Assembly (NCBI GenBank): GCA_016234555.1
Contig: JACRBJ010000087.1
Location: 113,152-177,151 of the forward strand
DNA from: Chloroflexota bacterium
GTDB taxonomy: Bacteria; Chloroflexota; Anaerolineae; Anaerolineales; Villigracilaceae
Length of the DNA stretch: 64,000 bases
Direction: 5' to 3'
Shown: positions 40,831-50,780 of the stretch, in pieces
How positions within the stretch are numbered: the stretch's first letter is position 1
Layout of the letters: every line of letters begins with the position of its first letter
Program-made: the position numbers and the translations under genes
The notes under the pieces: model-generated
Told to the model about the DNA's origin: nothing
Databases searched by the model: none
What the model saw: only the letters and a program-made list of their open reading frames with translations

Positions 40831-43752
40831 CTAATTTTTCACCAACGTCACCCTCTCCACCCTAAGATACGGCTCCCCGCGCTCGGAATCCATCTCCATG
40901 ATGCCTGTCATCAACATCGGAGCGCTCGTCCCGACGAGTGATTTTGCCGTGCGGTAGGCATCGGGGAAGAGGATGGCATCCAGCGTACCTTGCAGGTCTT
41001 CGAGAGTCAGGAAGAGCATGGACTCACCTTTGGCTGTGCGGCTGCGATGTGAGGTCTGACGCACGCCTGCCACCGTGACTCTGCGCCCGATTCTCTCTGC
41101 CGCTTCGAGAGTGGTGATTGCGCCTGACGCCGCGATCTTCTCATCCACCAATTCTAGTGGATGCGCGTCGAGGCTGGCGCCGAGAATCTCCACCTGCGCG
41201 GCGACCTTCTGCTCCAGCGTCCAATCCTCGCCTTCATCCACCCAGCCGAACAGACTCATCTGTCCTGCTTGCCAGCCGCTTTGCAGGCGGCGCAGAATGC
41301 CTGGGATGTTTCCGAATCCGTCCAAGGCTCCCACGCTTGCGAGGTTCACGGCTTCCTGCTCGCGCGGATCAACCCGCGAGAGGAAATCATCCAACGATTC
41401 AAAAGGCGCAAATTGCATGATGCGCCCGATGGTTCGCTTCGTCAACTCCTTGACCTGCTCCAAGCCCATGTACAACGTCCCATCCCGAACCTGAAAACTG
41501 CTCCCCGAAAAATTGACATGCGGCGGGCGGACAGTCAGTCCCAGCCTGCGGGCTTCGCTGAGGTAGACGCGCTGGCTGTAGTATCCGCCCCAATTGGCAA
41601 GCACAGCCGCCATGAACTCGGCAGGGAAATGCTCCTTGCACCAGGCGGAACGCCATCCCACCTGCGCATATGACGCGGCATGTGCCTTCGGGAAACCGTA
41701 GCCCGCAAACGCCGCCATCATCTCCCAGACCCGTTCGCCCGTTTCAAGCGGCACGCCGCTTTTTTCCTGCGCCTGAGTTACAAACTTGTGCTCCAACTCC
41801 TGCATCTTCTTGCCGGGGTCGAAGTGACTCATCGCACGGCGCAGCAAGTCTGCCTCAGCCAAGCTGAAACCAGCCAGTTCATGCGCGATGCGCAGCACCT
41901 GCTCCTGATACAGGATCACGCCGAAGGTTTCATCCAGCAACGGCGCAAGCGACGGATGTAAATGCCTGACGGCTTCCTCGCCTTTGAAACGGCGCACGAA
42001 GGCATCCTTCAACCCGCCGCTGAGCGGACCCGGACGATACAACGCCAGCGCCGCCATGATGTCATCCGCGCTTTTGGCGTGGATCTCGCGCAGGGTCGCC
42101 CGCATGCCTGGACTTTCGATCTGGAAACAGCCAATCGTACCGCCGCTCTCCACCCGTTTCGAGGTGGCAGGGTCATCGGACGGAGTCGACTCCAGCACGT
42201 CAAGCCGATTGGCAAACCGTTCGGGCTGACTCTCCTGAATGAACTGCGCTACGTCGCCGAGGACGGTCAGCCCGCGGATGCCGAGCAGGTCGATCTTCAC
42301 CAGCCCCAACGCCTCGACGGAGTCCAAGTCCAGTTGGGTGATGACCACGCCCTTGCTGCCCGAACGCATGACGGGCACGAGGTCGGTCAGCGCGGCGGGG
42401 GCGACGATCACGCCGCCAGGATGAACCGAGAGATGGCGCGGCAGATTTAGGATGGCTTCGGCTTCGTCGAAGATGACTCCCCTCAACGGGTGCTCGGTGC
42501 GCAACTCCGCAAAGGGCGAGGACGACTCCTCGAATCGCGCCCACCACGAGTGCGGCAGTTGATTCGCCAGTTCGCGGATCAGGCTTGGGGTCAGACCATG
42601 CGCTTTGGCAACATCCGCCAGCGCCGAGCGGGGTCGGTAGCGGTTGATCGTCCCCACCATCGCGACGCGCTCCGCTCCGTACAAATCGAAGACATGCTGA
42701 ATGACCGAGTCCCTGCGGCTCGAACACAGATCGGTGTCGATGTCGGGCGGCGTGGTACGGGCGGGGTTGAGGAAGCGTTCGAAATACAGGTTGAGCCGCA
42801 GCGGGTCGGGACTGGTGATGCCGAGGCAGTGCGCCACGAGCGAGGACGCCGCCGAGCCGCGCGAAGAAAAGGGCACGCCCGTTTCCCTGGCGAAGTTCAG
42901 GATGTCCTCGACGATCAGGAAGATCGGTTCGAAGCCCGCGCGGGCGATGGTATCCAGTTCGTGATTCAGGCGCGCTTGAATGACGGGCGTGATCTCGCCG
43001 TATATAATCTGCGCGCCAGAAAAGGCTTTCTCCCGCAGATGTTCCGCGGCGGAGACTCCCTCTGGCAGTGGGACGGTGGGCATGCGCGGGACGCCAAGCG
43101 GAAAGTCGAAGCGACAGCGCTCCGCGATTTCGTGTGTGGCAGACAGCGCCTTGGGGAAATCTACGAAGCGGCGTTCCATCTCCTGCGGGCTAAGGAAGTG
43201 CATCCCTGAACGGACGGGCACTGCCTCCACCGTCTGGTTCAAGCGGATGGCGGTCAGCGTGCGCTGCAAGTTGGCTTGTTCTGGTTTGAGATAGTAGATG
43301 GGGTGGATGGCGACGGAGCGTACAAAGTCGGGGACGGCTTGGGCAGGGTCACTCAGGGCAAAATACAATCGATCCCCGAAAATATCAATGAGCGGTTTGG
43401 GATTCCCCGAGAGGGCGATCAGGTCTTTGGCATGGGAGGCGAGCAACTCAAGAGAGCAAGGAATATCCAGTGCAATGGCACTGCTCAATCGGCAGAGATT
43501 TGACCACCCCTCGAAACTGGTCGCCAGCAATTGAAGCGGACTGCCCTCGAAGTCAATCTCCAAACCGAGGATGGGCTGAATCCCCGCATCCCTGCAAGCC
43601 GTGACGAACTCCACCGAACTCGTGAGCAGGTTGTGGTCGGTGAGTCCCAGCGCGGACATACCGTGTGCCTTTGCGGCTTGGACAAGTTCCGCGGGCGTGG
43701 CAAGTCCCTCTTGTAGGGAGTAGGTCGAGTGACAGGTGAGGTGGATGGTCAA
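40831..43752 (-). CDS. dnaE2: DnaE2-type (error-prone) DNA polymerase III alpha subunit
   Basis: A 973-residue C-family polymerase. The PHP domain is at 1-200 ('HLTCHSTYSLQEGL', 'LGLTDHN'), 'SSRGSAASSLVAH' near 298, and catalytic 'PPDIDTDLC' with Asp337/339/341. A helix-hairpin-helix and fingers region follows, and a C-terminal OB fold ('RRVTVAGVRQTSHRS') ends in 'ERGEPYLRVERVTLVK'. It is shorter than replicative DnaE (about 1160) and lacks a tau-binding tail, which fits the DnaE2/ImuC group used in translesion synthesis. The start appears to be TTG 43752, whose TTGA overlaps the stop of the STAND-WD40 gene. No imuA/imuB-type genes are adjacent. A relic of a second copy lies at 36221-36383. 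Confidence 0.85.
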   Translation of the reverse strand: MTIHLTCHSTYSLQEGLATPAELVQAAKAHGMSALGLTDHNLLTSSVEFVTACRDAGIQPILGLEIDFEGSPLQLLATSFEGWSNLCRLSSAIALDIPCSLELLASHAKDLIALSGNPKPLIDIFGDRLYFALSDPAQAVPDFVRSVAIHPIYYLKPEQANLQRTLTAIRLNQTVEAVPVRSGMHFLSPQEMERRFVDFPKALSATHEIAERCRFDFPLGVPRMPTVPLPEGVSAAEHLREKAFSGAQIIYGEITPVIQARLNHELDTIARAGFEPIFLIVEDILNFARETGVPFSSRGSAASSLVAHCLGITSPDPLRLNLYFERFLNPARTTPPDIDTDLCSSRRDSVIQHVFDLYGAERVAMVGTINRYRPRSALADVAKAHGLTPSLIRELANQLPHSWWARFEESSSPFAELRTEHPLRGVIFDEAEAILNLPRHLSVHPGGVIVAPAALTDLVPVMRSGSKGVVITQLDLDSVEALGLVKIDLLGIRGLTVLGDVAQFIQESQPERFANRLDVLESTPSDDPATSKRVESGGTIGCFQIESPGMRATLREIHAKSADDIMAALALYRPGPLSGGLKDAFVRRFKGEEAVRHLHPSLAPLLDETFGVILYQEQVLRIAHELAGFSLAEADLLRRAMSHFDPGKKMQELEHKFVTQAQEKSGVPLETGERVWEMMAAFAGYGFPKAHAASYAQVGWRSAWCKEHFPAEFMAAVLANWGGYYSQRVYLSEARRLGLTVRPPHVNFSGSSFQVRDGTLYMGLEQVKELTKRTIGRIMQFAPFESLDDFLSRVDPREQEAVNLASVGALDGFGNIPGILRRLQSGWQAGQMSLFGWVDEGEDWTLEQKVAAQVEILGASLDAHPLELVDEKIAASGAITTLEAAERIGRRVTVAGVRQTSHRSRTAKGESMLFLTLEDLQGTLDAILFPDAYRTAKSLVGTSAPMLMTGIMEMDSERGEPYLRVERVTLVKN

Positions 43753-46700
43753 GGGGTTGGAGTCGGTTCGGCTTCGATGGGGAGATTAGGACATACTGCC
43801 TGATATGGCAACGCATCACCAATATATTGATTCCATTCAGCGCGGGTAAAATTACGTCCTACACGTTGACACGTTTTATCAATCCAATGCTGGGGATTAA
43901 TATCCCACAAAATTATTGGGCCACCTAAAACCATTTTGTCGCCTGTGACTGTTGCAAGAGCATTTCCATCGTGACTGAAAGCTACACGCGCTACACCATA
44001 AGGCGTTGATATGGGCGGAGCAAAAGGTTGAAACGTGTCTAAATCCCATAATATTAGCGGGTCACCCGAAGCAAAAAGCCTTCCATCTGAGCTAAACGCC
44101 ACACCTCCTGATGTATACGGGTCTCCTTTTAATCTACCTGCAAGCTCTAAAGTTGCTGGATCTAAAAATATGATATCGCCACCATACTTTCTTAGAGTAG
44201 CGAGTATTGTGCCATCCGAGTTGAAAACAACAAAACTTGCAGCAGCGTTTTGAAGTATCTTGTCAATTCCTATAATTGCGTGAGACGATACATGCCACAT
44301 TATTAAATTACCATCTTCAGCTACAGATGCTAATTTTTTACCATCAGGACTAAATGCTACACTTTCCACGTTTCCACGATGGCTTGTCAACGGCTGACCA
44401 ATAGGTTGGTGTGTATCAATATCCCAAATGATGATGGTATGGTCGCCACTGCCGGATGCTAATATCTTGCCGTCCGGGCTAAACGCTACACTTGTTATCC
44501 AAGAAGAATGTCCCTTAAGCGGTTGACCAATAGGTTGACGTGAAGCTACATCCCAGAGGATGATCGTGTTATCATCGCTACCGGATGCTAATATCTTACC
44601 GTCCGGGCTAAATGCTACACTTGATACCCAAGATGAATGTCCCCTAAGCGGTTGACCAACAGGTTGACGTGTGGCTACATCCCAGAGGATAATCGTGTCA
44701 TCATCGCTACCGGATGTAACCAATTTGTCGTCTGGGCTGAAAGCCACAGTTCTATAGGAATGTGAATGATCCGTAAGTGGTTGGTAAATAAAGTGGTTTA
44801 TATCAACATTCCACAAGATTATGCCACCCGAACCTGTAGATGCAAATGTCTTATTATCTGGCCCAAATGCCAGGCTATTTACAGAACCAAACGCATCTAG
44901 CGGTTGGTTTATAGGCCGTCGCGTTAAAAGATCCCACAGAATAATCGTTCCATCAGTGCTGCCAGAAATAAGGAACTTACCATCTGAACTAATTGCCATA
45001 GATTGTATTTCTCCAGTATGTGATGTGAATAAAACATCAACAGACTTTTTCGTCTGCAAATCCCAGAAAACAATTTCACTTTGTACACACTCGAGTCTAG
45101 TATTTTTTGTTCGACACCCACCAACTGCAAGAGTTTCGTTGTCTGGGCTGAATATTATGTTAATTTGATTGTTTACAGGAGTAGCAAAATCATTGGTTAA
45201 CTCGCCTGTAATTTTCCTGTCGGCAACGTTCCAAAGGATGATTTTATTGCCACTGTCTCCAGAGGCAAGGATCTTGCTTTCGGGATTGAAAGCAAGGCTT
45301 ACTACTCTGCTGGTGTGACCTAAGAGTTGAGCCATTTGCTGACACGATTCAACATCCCATAAGATAATAATGGAATCTTCACTGCCAGACGCAAGAACTT
45401 TTCCATCATGGCTAAAAGCTAAACTAGAAATAGCAGCCTTATTTTCATTGATTTGATGACAAATTGGTTCTTTATTAGATACACTCCACAGGATAATTTC
45501 ACCGTCAGTTCTCCCTAATGCAATTATCTTACCGTCCGAACTTATTGAAGGACTTCCTATATATCCAATGTTTTCCGTAAATATTTGGTCAACGGTCATT
45601 CCAGTGGTTGCATCCCAAAGAGTAATATTGTCGTACCAGTCCACTGTTACCAAAGTATTCCCATCTTGGGAGAACGCTACCATTTTCGCATAATTCCCGG
45701 AGATAAACTTTACCAAGTGCATATTTGCTTGAATGTTGCTCAATAATGCTCCACGTGTCTGATAATTGTCCATTGTATTAAATGCTATAATGCCCATCAA
45801 TAAGGAAAGTGAAAAATCTTTTTCTTGCAAAGAAAGTGTTTGAGCGGCTAATTCATTTGCACGAGAAACAATCGCTTGTTGTTTGGCGTTTATCTTTGCC
45901 ACTTGTGCTGTTGCCACTTGATAACTTAACAGTTTTGAATTCTCGTTACTTGTCCAACCCCATCCTGCCAAAATTGCCACAATTATCACCGCCGCCGCGG
46001 AGACTCCAGAGAAGATATATCGTCTCCGTCTTGCAACAATCGCTTTTTCCCCCACTCGTAATCTAATACATCCATCTATGTAGGCTCGCTCGATTTCCGT
46101 CAGCCGATAGCGGGAATCCTGAGCCAGCAAGAGCGCCTCATCCAACTTGACCCAGCGGGAATTGAGCAAGGACTCATCTCTGCCCGATTTCTCCCATTCC
46201 TTCGCGGGTTCACTCACGCTTTCGCGCAGTCTCAAATTATCACGGTCTTCATTCAACCACCCGCGCAATCTCTCCCAATGACGGATAAGTGCTTCGTGCG
46301 CCACTTCAATTTCAGTCTTATCTTCATTAACATTCTTCACAACCAAGCGTGCGTTCGCCAGTTTGTCGAGAAGCAAGGTAATTGAATCCGTATCACGCCC
46401 CGAAGGAATCAAGTCATTCATTGCCACACGCCTGCGTGTGTCGCGTCCTTCGTCGCTATCGTCAAGGCGGGTCAGACGCAGGAAAATATCGCATACCTGT
46501 TCCTTTTCTTCTTTGGTACATTCTCCATATACCTTCTCGGCGGTGCTAGTGATTGCCTGCTTCACCCCGCCAAAGGCACGGTATTCGGACGCACGCAGAT
46601 TGCGCCCGTGACGGCGATTCCATAATTCCCATAAGGCATGTTGCAGCAGGGGCATCGCGCCTGGCTCACCTTCCACATCGTCAAGGATCTGCTGGCTGAG

Positions 46701-47705
46701 GTCTGCTTCAAAACGCAAGCCCACCTGACTTGCCTGTCCCTCCATTGCGCGGCGCAGTTCGTCCGTGTCCATCGGCGGGATGATTTCTAGGTGACTTTGG
46801 ATTTCTTCTTTCAATGAATGATATGCCCCCACTTCACCCAAAAAGTCAGAGCGCAGGGTGATAACGACTTTGCTTCGCTTGGTGGTTTCAAGTAACCTTG
46901 TGATAAATTCCTTGCGCGTGGCTTCATCTCTAGTGAGCGTGAACAACTCCTCGAATTGATCCACCACAACGAGCGCATTTTCTTTAACTGCCTCCACCGC
47001 TTCCAGTGGATTTGTCCCTGGGCGGAAGACAACATACTCTGAACCTAGTGCGGGAATCAAGCCTGCCATCACCAGGGATGACTTTCCGCTACCCGACGCA
47101 CCAAGCACGGCAAGGAAGGGATGGGAATTTATCTTGCCAACGAGTTTCTTTGTCAACGCTTCGCGCCCGAAGAAGAACTCACTGTCTTCGGGGCGGAAGG
47201 ATTCCAGTCCGCGAAACGGGGAGCGCGAGTCATATTCGGGCGGTTCTTCGCCGAGACACAAGGCATTGAACGCAATGTCCAGCACTTCGATGCACAGACT
47301 GTTGGTCTGCGCCAACGCTTCAAAGCGCTCACGGCGGGCTTGGTCACTTAGGGATTTGGCGTTGGTTTTGAGCGAGGGGCGCAGGCGGCGAATCTGCTTT
47401 TGAAATTGGGTAAGCAAAACGGGGGCACGGAGCGGGAGTTCGGCTTCGAGGCGGTTCAATCCATTAGCAATTTCATCCCCCGTCAGGTCACGATCCAAGT
47501 CCCCAAGCAGGGAGCGCCCCCCGAGCCTGTCCAGTGCGGCGGGCGGAAGTTCCACCGTGTTGCCGCTGCCGATGATAATGACCGAGTGATTGACGTCCCC
47601 GCCGATGGAAATCTCCCCGCTGGCAAGTCCATGCTTGAGCAGGTTGATTTCCTCTTCCGATGCTGTTCCATTGAGAAGTTTTTGAAGCGCCTGGGTTTTG
47701 TCCAT
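43749..47705 (-). CDS. STAND NTPase with transmembrane segment and WD40 propellers
   Basis: A 1318-residue protein. It has a small N-terminal domain ('MDKTQALQKLLNGTASEEE', 'GDVNHSVIIIGSGNTVEL') found ahead of some effector-like STAND proteins. 'RSPFRGLESFRPEDSEFFFG' near 161 leads to Walker A GASGSGKSS (202-210) and Walker B 'ALVVVDQFEEL' (244-254). One transmembrane segment ('YIFSGVSAAAVIIVAILAGW') precedes about 14 WD40 repeats ('AFSPDGKILASGS', 'IILWDV') to a Pro/Thr tail. Three adjacent repeats are nearly identical, indicating recent repeat expansion. I start at 47705, with CGGAG upstream; a start 17 codons earlier is possible. There is no HTH, unlike the STAND protein at 17107. Its stop overlaps the start of dnaE2. 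Likely a sensor, with signal unknown. Confidence 0.85.
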   Translation of the reverse strand: MDKTQALQKLLNGTASEEEINLLKHGLASGEISIGGDVNHSVIIIGSGNTVELPPAALDRLGGRSLLGDLDRDLTGDEIANGLNRLEAELPLRAPVLLTQFQKQIRRLRPSLKTNAKSLSDQARRERFEALAQTNSLCIEVLDIAFNALCLGEEPPEYDSRSPFRGLESFRPEDSEFFFGREALTKKLVGKINSHPFLAVLGASGSGKSSLVMAGLIPALGSEYVVFRPGTNPLEAVEAVKENALVVVDQFEELFTLTRDEATRKEFITRLLETTKRSKVVITLRSDFLGEVGAYHSLKEEIQSHLEIIPPMDTDELRRAMEGQASQVGLRFEADLSQQILDDVEGEPGAMPLLQHALWELWNRRHGRNLRASEYRAFGGVKQAITSTAEKVYGECTKEEKEQVCDIFLRLTRLDDSDEGRDTRRRVAMNDLIPSGRDTDSITLLLDKLANARLVVKNVNEDKTEIEVAHEALIRHWERLRGWLNEDRDNLRLRESVSEPAKEWEKSGRDESLLNSRWVKLDEALLLAQDSRYRLTEIERAYIDGCIRLRVGEKAIVARRRRYIFSGVSAAAVIIVAILAGWGWTSNENSKLLSYQVATAQVAKINAKQQAIVSRANELAAQTLSLQEKDFSLSLLMGIIAFNTMDNYQTRGALLSNIQANMHLVKFISGNYAKMVAFSQDGNTLVTVDWYDNITLWDATTGMTVDQIFTENIGYIGSPSISSDGKIIALGRTDGEIILWSVSNKEPICHQINENKAAISSLAFSHDGKVLASGSEDSIIILWDVESCQQMAQLLGHTSRVVSLAFNPESKILASGDSGNKIILWNVADRKITGELTNDFATPVNNQINIIFSPDNETLAVGGCRTKNTRLECVQSEIVFWDLQTKKSVDVLFTSHTGEIQSMAISSDGKFLISGSTDGTIILWDLLTRRPINQPLDAFGSVNSLAFGPDNKTFASTGSGGIILWNVDINHFIYQPLTDHSHSYRTVAFSPDDKLVTSGSDDDTIILWDVATRQPVGQPLRGHSSWVSSVAFSPDGKILASGSDDNTIILWDVASRQPIGQPLKGHSSWITSVAFSPDGKILASGSGDHTIIIWDIDTHQPIGQPLTSHRGNVESVAFSPDGKKLASVAEDGNLIMWHVSSHAIIGIDKILQNAAASFVVFNSDGTILATLRKYGGDIIFLDPATLELAGRLKGDPYTSGGVAFSSDGRLFASGDPLILWDLDTFQPFAPPISTPYGVARVAFSHDGNALATVTGDKMVLGGPIILWDINPQHWIDKTCQRVGRNFTRAEWNQYIGDALPYQAVCPNLPIEAEPTPTP

Positions 47706-47784
47706 TATTATGGCTCCGTTCATTGCCCGATTCCATTTTATATCAGTGTATGCCAAATCAAGTTGGTAAACAAGGGACGAAAAT

Positions 47785-47917
47785 CATTGCGTCGAAGAAT
47801 GTCCAGTCACCACAGCCACCTCACGGTTGATGTGCTGGATGGCGGCAGAGTCATCTGGCGAAATGCCTTGTTCGTGCATCTTGCTCGCCAGCAGGGTCAC
47901 GATGCTCCGCACGCTGG
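47785..47917 (-). pseudogene. 3' remnant of an unidentified gene
   Basis: Between the STAND gene and the membrane-protein gene, one minus-strand frame reads 'SSVRSIVTLLASKMHEQGIS', then 'PDDSAAIQHINREVAVVTGH', and stops at 47785. A TAG precedes it and no start is available. It reads as a genuine helical C-terminus of a lost gene. I do not recognise the family. Confidence 0.35.
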
Positions 47918-47923
47918 ACTAGT

Positions 47924-48811
47924 CTAATGGATGCCCACCGCGCCAGCCCAACGGACCAGGCGCGTCGACAACCGAGCCGCAATAAATATTTGAGAAACGA
48001 TCAAATACAACGGACCCCAGGATATAAATTCTGACAGCAGCAGGAGACGAAAGATGATATGTATCAATAATAATGTCAATAAAGAGAGCGCATATAAACC
48101 CATTAAAGCCAGCGAACGACGAAAGACCAATCCGATTGCTTTCCATAGGGTTTGAAAGGTATTACGCGTATTGTTTGAGACAGCGAGTAAGCGCGTATAT
48201 TCAAGGATTGCAAGCCACGGAATCATGACCAAAACAAAGATGGGAATGGTGATCCAATTGGACCAGCCTCCAGTTGATGAGAAGGCAAATCCGATTCCGA
48301 TGAGCAGTAATATCACGAGCACTTGTGTAACGATCCCCAACAGCATGTTGATCAGCAGAAATGTCCCGAACCAATGCCAGCAGCCCCATAGAAAACGTCG
48401 CCACGAGAATTTCTGAGGCGCCTCAACGTAGGTCAGCAAAGTCCCGCCAGCGAGGAAGCTGGATGGAAGCCAGGATAGCAGGGGAATTGCCAATAATGTA
48501 CTAACGATCACCAGCATACTTTGTCCCAGCCAGTCAGGTGGAAGCGTCTCCGATAAACCTTGCAAGGCGGGGTATGTCGTTGTGGACAACATCAGTTCCG
48601 TGACCAGCCACGTGTCAATACCATCGGCGGCTGTCTGGATCGTGGTGTATTGGGCAGGCTTAAGCAGAAAGAACGCGGGAATTAGCAGGAGGAGCAGTGC
48701 GCTTAACAGATTGAAGACATAAGCGCTGAACAGGAGTTGCGGGTAACGTGCGAAGCGTGACAACCCTTTTAGAAAGGCTTGCAGTCCATTTATTCTTGTA
48801 TTTTCTTCCAT
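47924..48811 (-). CDS. multi-pass membrane protein, unrecognised (DUF-type)
   Basis: A 295-residue integral membrane protein with about six long hydrophobic stretches ('SAYVFNLLSALLLLLIPAFF', 'IVSTLLAIPLLSWLPSSFLA', 'LVILLLIGIGFAF', 'ITIPIFVLVMIPWLAILEYT', 'ALSLLTLLLIHIIFRLLLL'). The 'EYTRLLAVSNNTRNTFQTLW' loop near residue 210 resembles the cytoplasmic loop of DUF4013/DUF975-like proteins. AAGGAGG precedes the ATG. It starts two bases after the stop of the M1-like peptidase gene, so the two are co-expressed and may form an export or membrane-linked unit. Confidence 0.65.
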   Translation of the reverse strand: MEENTRINGLQAFLKGLSRFARYPQLLFSAYVFNLLSALLLLLIPAFFLLKPAQYTTIQTAADGIDTWLVTELMLSTTTYPALQGLSETLPPDWLGQSMLVIVSTLLAIPLLSWLPSSFLAGGTLLTYVEAPQKFSWRRFLWGCWHWFGTFLLINMLLGIVTQVLVILLLIGIGFAFSSTGGWSNWITIPIFVLVMIPWLAILEYTRLLAVSNNTRNTFQTLWKAIGLVFRRSLALMGLYALSLLTLLLIHIIFRLLLLSEFISWGPLYLIVSQIFIAARLSTRLVRWAGAVGIH

Positions 48812-48813
48812 GA

Positions 48814-50673
48814 TTACAACCCTCCTTGTCCGAGTAACAAGTTTTGAATCTGATACAGGATGCGCACGTTGACTGCCAGCCAGGAGAGAACATCCATGCG
48901 GTGTGACATGCCATTATCAGACCATTGCAAGTCAACGAGTATTTCCCGATTCGGGTCGATGACAGCCTGGCGGATGGAGGAGCGGTCTGGATATTCAAAG
49001 GTGGCATTTGATTCGACGCCATCCCACTGCTTGAGCGCAGTACTGCCGTCGTCGAATGTGACCTGGATTTCGGTTGGGATGACCAGTTGTCCCTGACGTT
49101 GAACCGTGATGCTGTGTTCATCCACGTTTGTAACGGCATAGTTCAAAACCTCATCGCCATAGACCATGTCCTCGAAGAACCAGTCGAGTTTTTGACCCGC
49201 AACCTCCTCGGCGACAGCGCGGAAGTCTTCAGTGGTTGGGTGTGCAAATTTATATCGTTCAAAGAACGTGCTCATGACCTTGAGCATGGTTTCTTCGCCA
49301 AGTACGTTTTCGAGCGTGCCCAGCGAAAGCATTGGCTTTGAGTAGGTGGCAATACCATATTCAAGCTCACCAAAGTCCCATGCTTTGCCATACATGGGGA
49401 CACGAGGACTGCTTAAGTAGTCCAAGCGGCGCAGCTCCGTGTAATCCATCCTGATCCCGCCAAGTTGAATGGCATTGTTGGATCCGTAGACTTCGTTCAT
49501 CAATCGCATGGTGGAATAATCTGTGAAACCTTCATCGAGCCAGGGCTCTTCGGCTTCGTTGAAGGCGACCACGGCGTACCACCATTCATGTCCAATTTCG
49601 TGAACCGTTACCACTTCAAGCAGGCGGTCAAACTGCCCATTCATAATTCCCAGCCCAGTAAAGTCTTCCAATCCAGCGGCGATCAGCATGGGATATTCCA
49701 TCCCTCCCGCGCCGCCAGCGCCATCTGGAACGTCAACAATTGTCAGGCGTGGATAGGGATATGCTCCATACCAGTCCCCAAAGTGGGTGACTGACGCTTC
49801 CGCCGCATACAAAACCCGATCAACGGTGAATTCATGTTCGGGCAGGTAAACGTAAACTACCTCGATCCCATCCACATTGCGGGTGACCTGTTTGAAGTTG
49901 GGCGAGGCGGACCAGGCAAAATCGATCACGCCTTTTGCCTGATACTGCACGGTTTGTGTGCCATCGCCGTTGGCTTCGGTTGAGATGGGCAGCCCAGTCG
50001 CGGCAGTGACATATTTGTCGGGCAGGGTGATGCGAACATCGTAATTTCCAAAGTCAGCAAAGAACTCCGAGTTGGCATGGAAGGGATAGGCGTTCCAGCC
50101 GTCCTCCTGCCAGACGCCCAACTTTGGAAACCACTGACCCACCATGAAGAAATCTTCGTAGAAGCCGGTACGGGCAAAGACTTGCGGCAGTTGCGCTTCG
50201 AATTCGATATCCAAGGTGAACGTCTCGCCGGGAGCGATTGGGGTGGGGAGTTGTGCGCGGGCAAGTGTCTCGTCTTCGATCAGTTCGAGGGAAAGTGGCG
50301 TTCCATCCGCGAGTTGAATGTTTGTAATTTTGATCGAGCCGGGATATTCTGCACTCAAAGAAAAACCGCGATGATTGGGACCAGCTTCCTGCATGAATAT
50401 GCTGCTGTGGTCGTCTCTAAAAGCGTTCAGGTAGAGGTGGAGAACTGCATCCGTAATAGGCGTTTCGCTGGTGTTGACGTAGGTGATGCGCTCCTGCCCG
50501 GTCAGGGTTTTGTTTTCGTCGTCCAGTGTGACTTGGATATCATACGAAGCGATAGGCGCTACATCGGGCCATTTCGGTGCAGGCTGCGCGGCAGGTTCTG
50601 GTTGCGGCACAGGTGCGCCACATGCAGAGAGACATAAGGTCAGCAGGGAAATGATGACGATCGAGCGGAGCAT
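48814..50673 (-). CDS. M1-family zinc metallopeptidase lipoprotein
   Basis: A 619-residue exported peptidase. The lipobox is 'TLCLSACGAP', followed by a Pro/Ala-rich linker and an N-terminal beta domain ('YDIQVTLDDENKTLTGQERI'). The catalytic domain has HEIGH ('VTVHEIGHEWWYAVV') and third ligand Glu in 'PWLDEGFTDYS', the 18-residue HEXXH-E spacing of gluzincins. 'GGAGGMEYP' takes the place of GAMEN. A tail domain ends the protein. GGAGG precedes ATG 50673, and the frame is open seven codons upstream. Larger than and only distantly related to the M1 protein at 12549-13937. Co-transcribed with the downstream six-helix membrane protein. Confidence 0.85.
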   Translation of the reverse strand: MLRSIVIISLLTLCLSACGAPVPQPEPAAQPAPKWPDVAPIASYDIQVTLDDENKTLTGQERITYVNTSETPITDAVLHLYLNAFRDDHSSIFMQEAGPNHRGFSLSAEYPGSIKITNIQLADGTPLSLELIEDETLARAQLPTPIAPGETFTLDIEFEAQLPQVFARTGFYEDFFMVGQWFPKLGVWQEDGWNAYPFHANSEFFADFGNYDVRITLPDKYVTAATGLPISTEANGDGTQTVQYQAKGVIDFAWSASPNFKQVTRNVDGIEVVYVYLPEHEFTVDRVLYAAEASVTHFGDWYGAYPYPRLTIVDVPDGAGGAGGMEYPMLIAAGLEDFTGLGIMNGQFDRLLEVVTVHEIGHEWWYAVVAFNEAEEPWLDEGFTDYSTMRLMNEVYGSNNAIQLGGIRMDYTELRRLDYLSSPRVPMYGKAWDFGELEYGIATYSKPMLSLGTLENVLGEETMLKVMSTFFERYKFAHPTTEDFRAVAEEVAGQKLDWFFEDMVYGDEVLNYAVTNVDEHSITVQRQGQLVIPTEIQVTFDDGSTALKQWDGVESNATFEYPDRSSIRQAVIDPNREILVDLQWSDNGMSHRMDVLSWLAVNVRILYQIQNLLLGQGGL

Positions 50674-50780
50674 AGTGTATCCTCCATATTCCATAGCTTG
50701 ATTATATGTGATTTAGAGTGTTTACGTAGCGGTGTGGTTCACAAACAGTCTGGTGGCGCGATTTGCATCATCCCCGTGCA

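Noticed and set aside
42490..43209. 239-codon + strand frame inside dnaE2
   Set aside because: It is antisense to the conserved polymerase core and has an Arg/Gly-rich composition typical of shadow frames.
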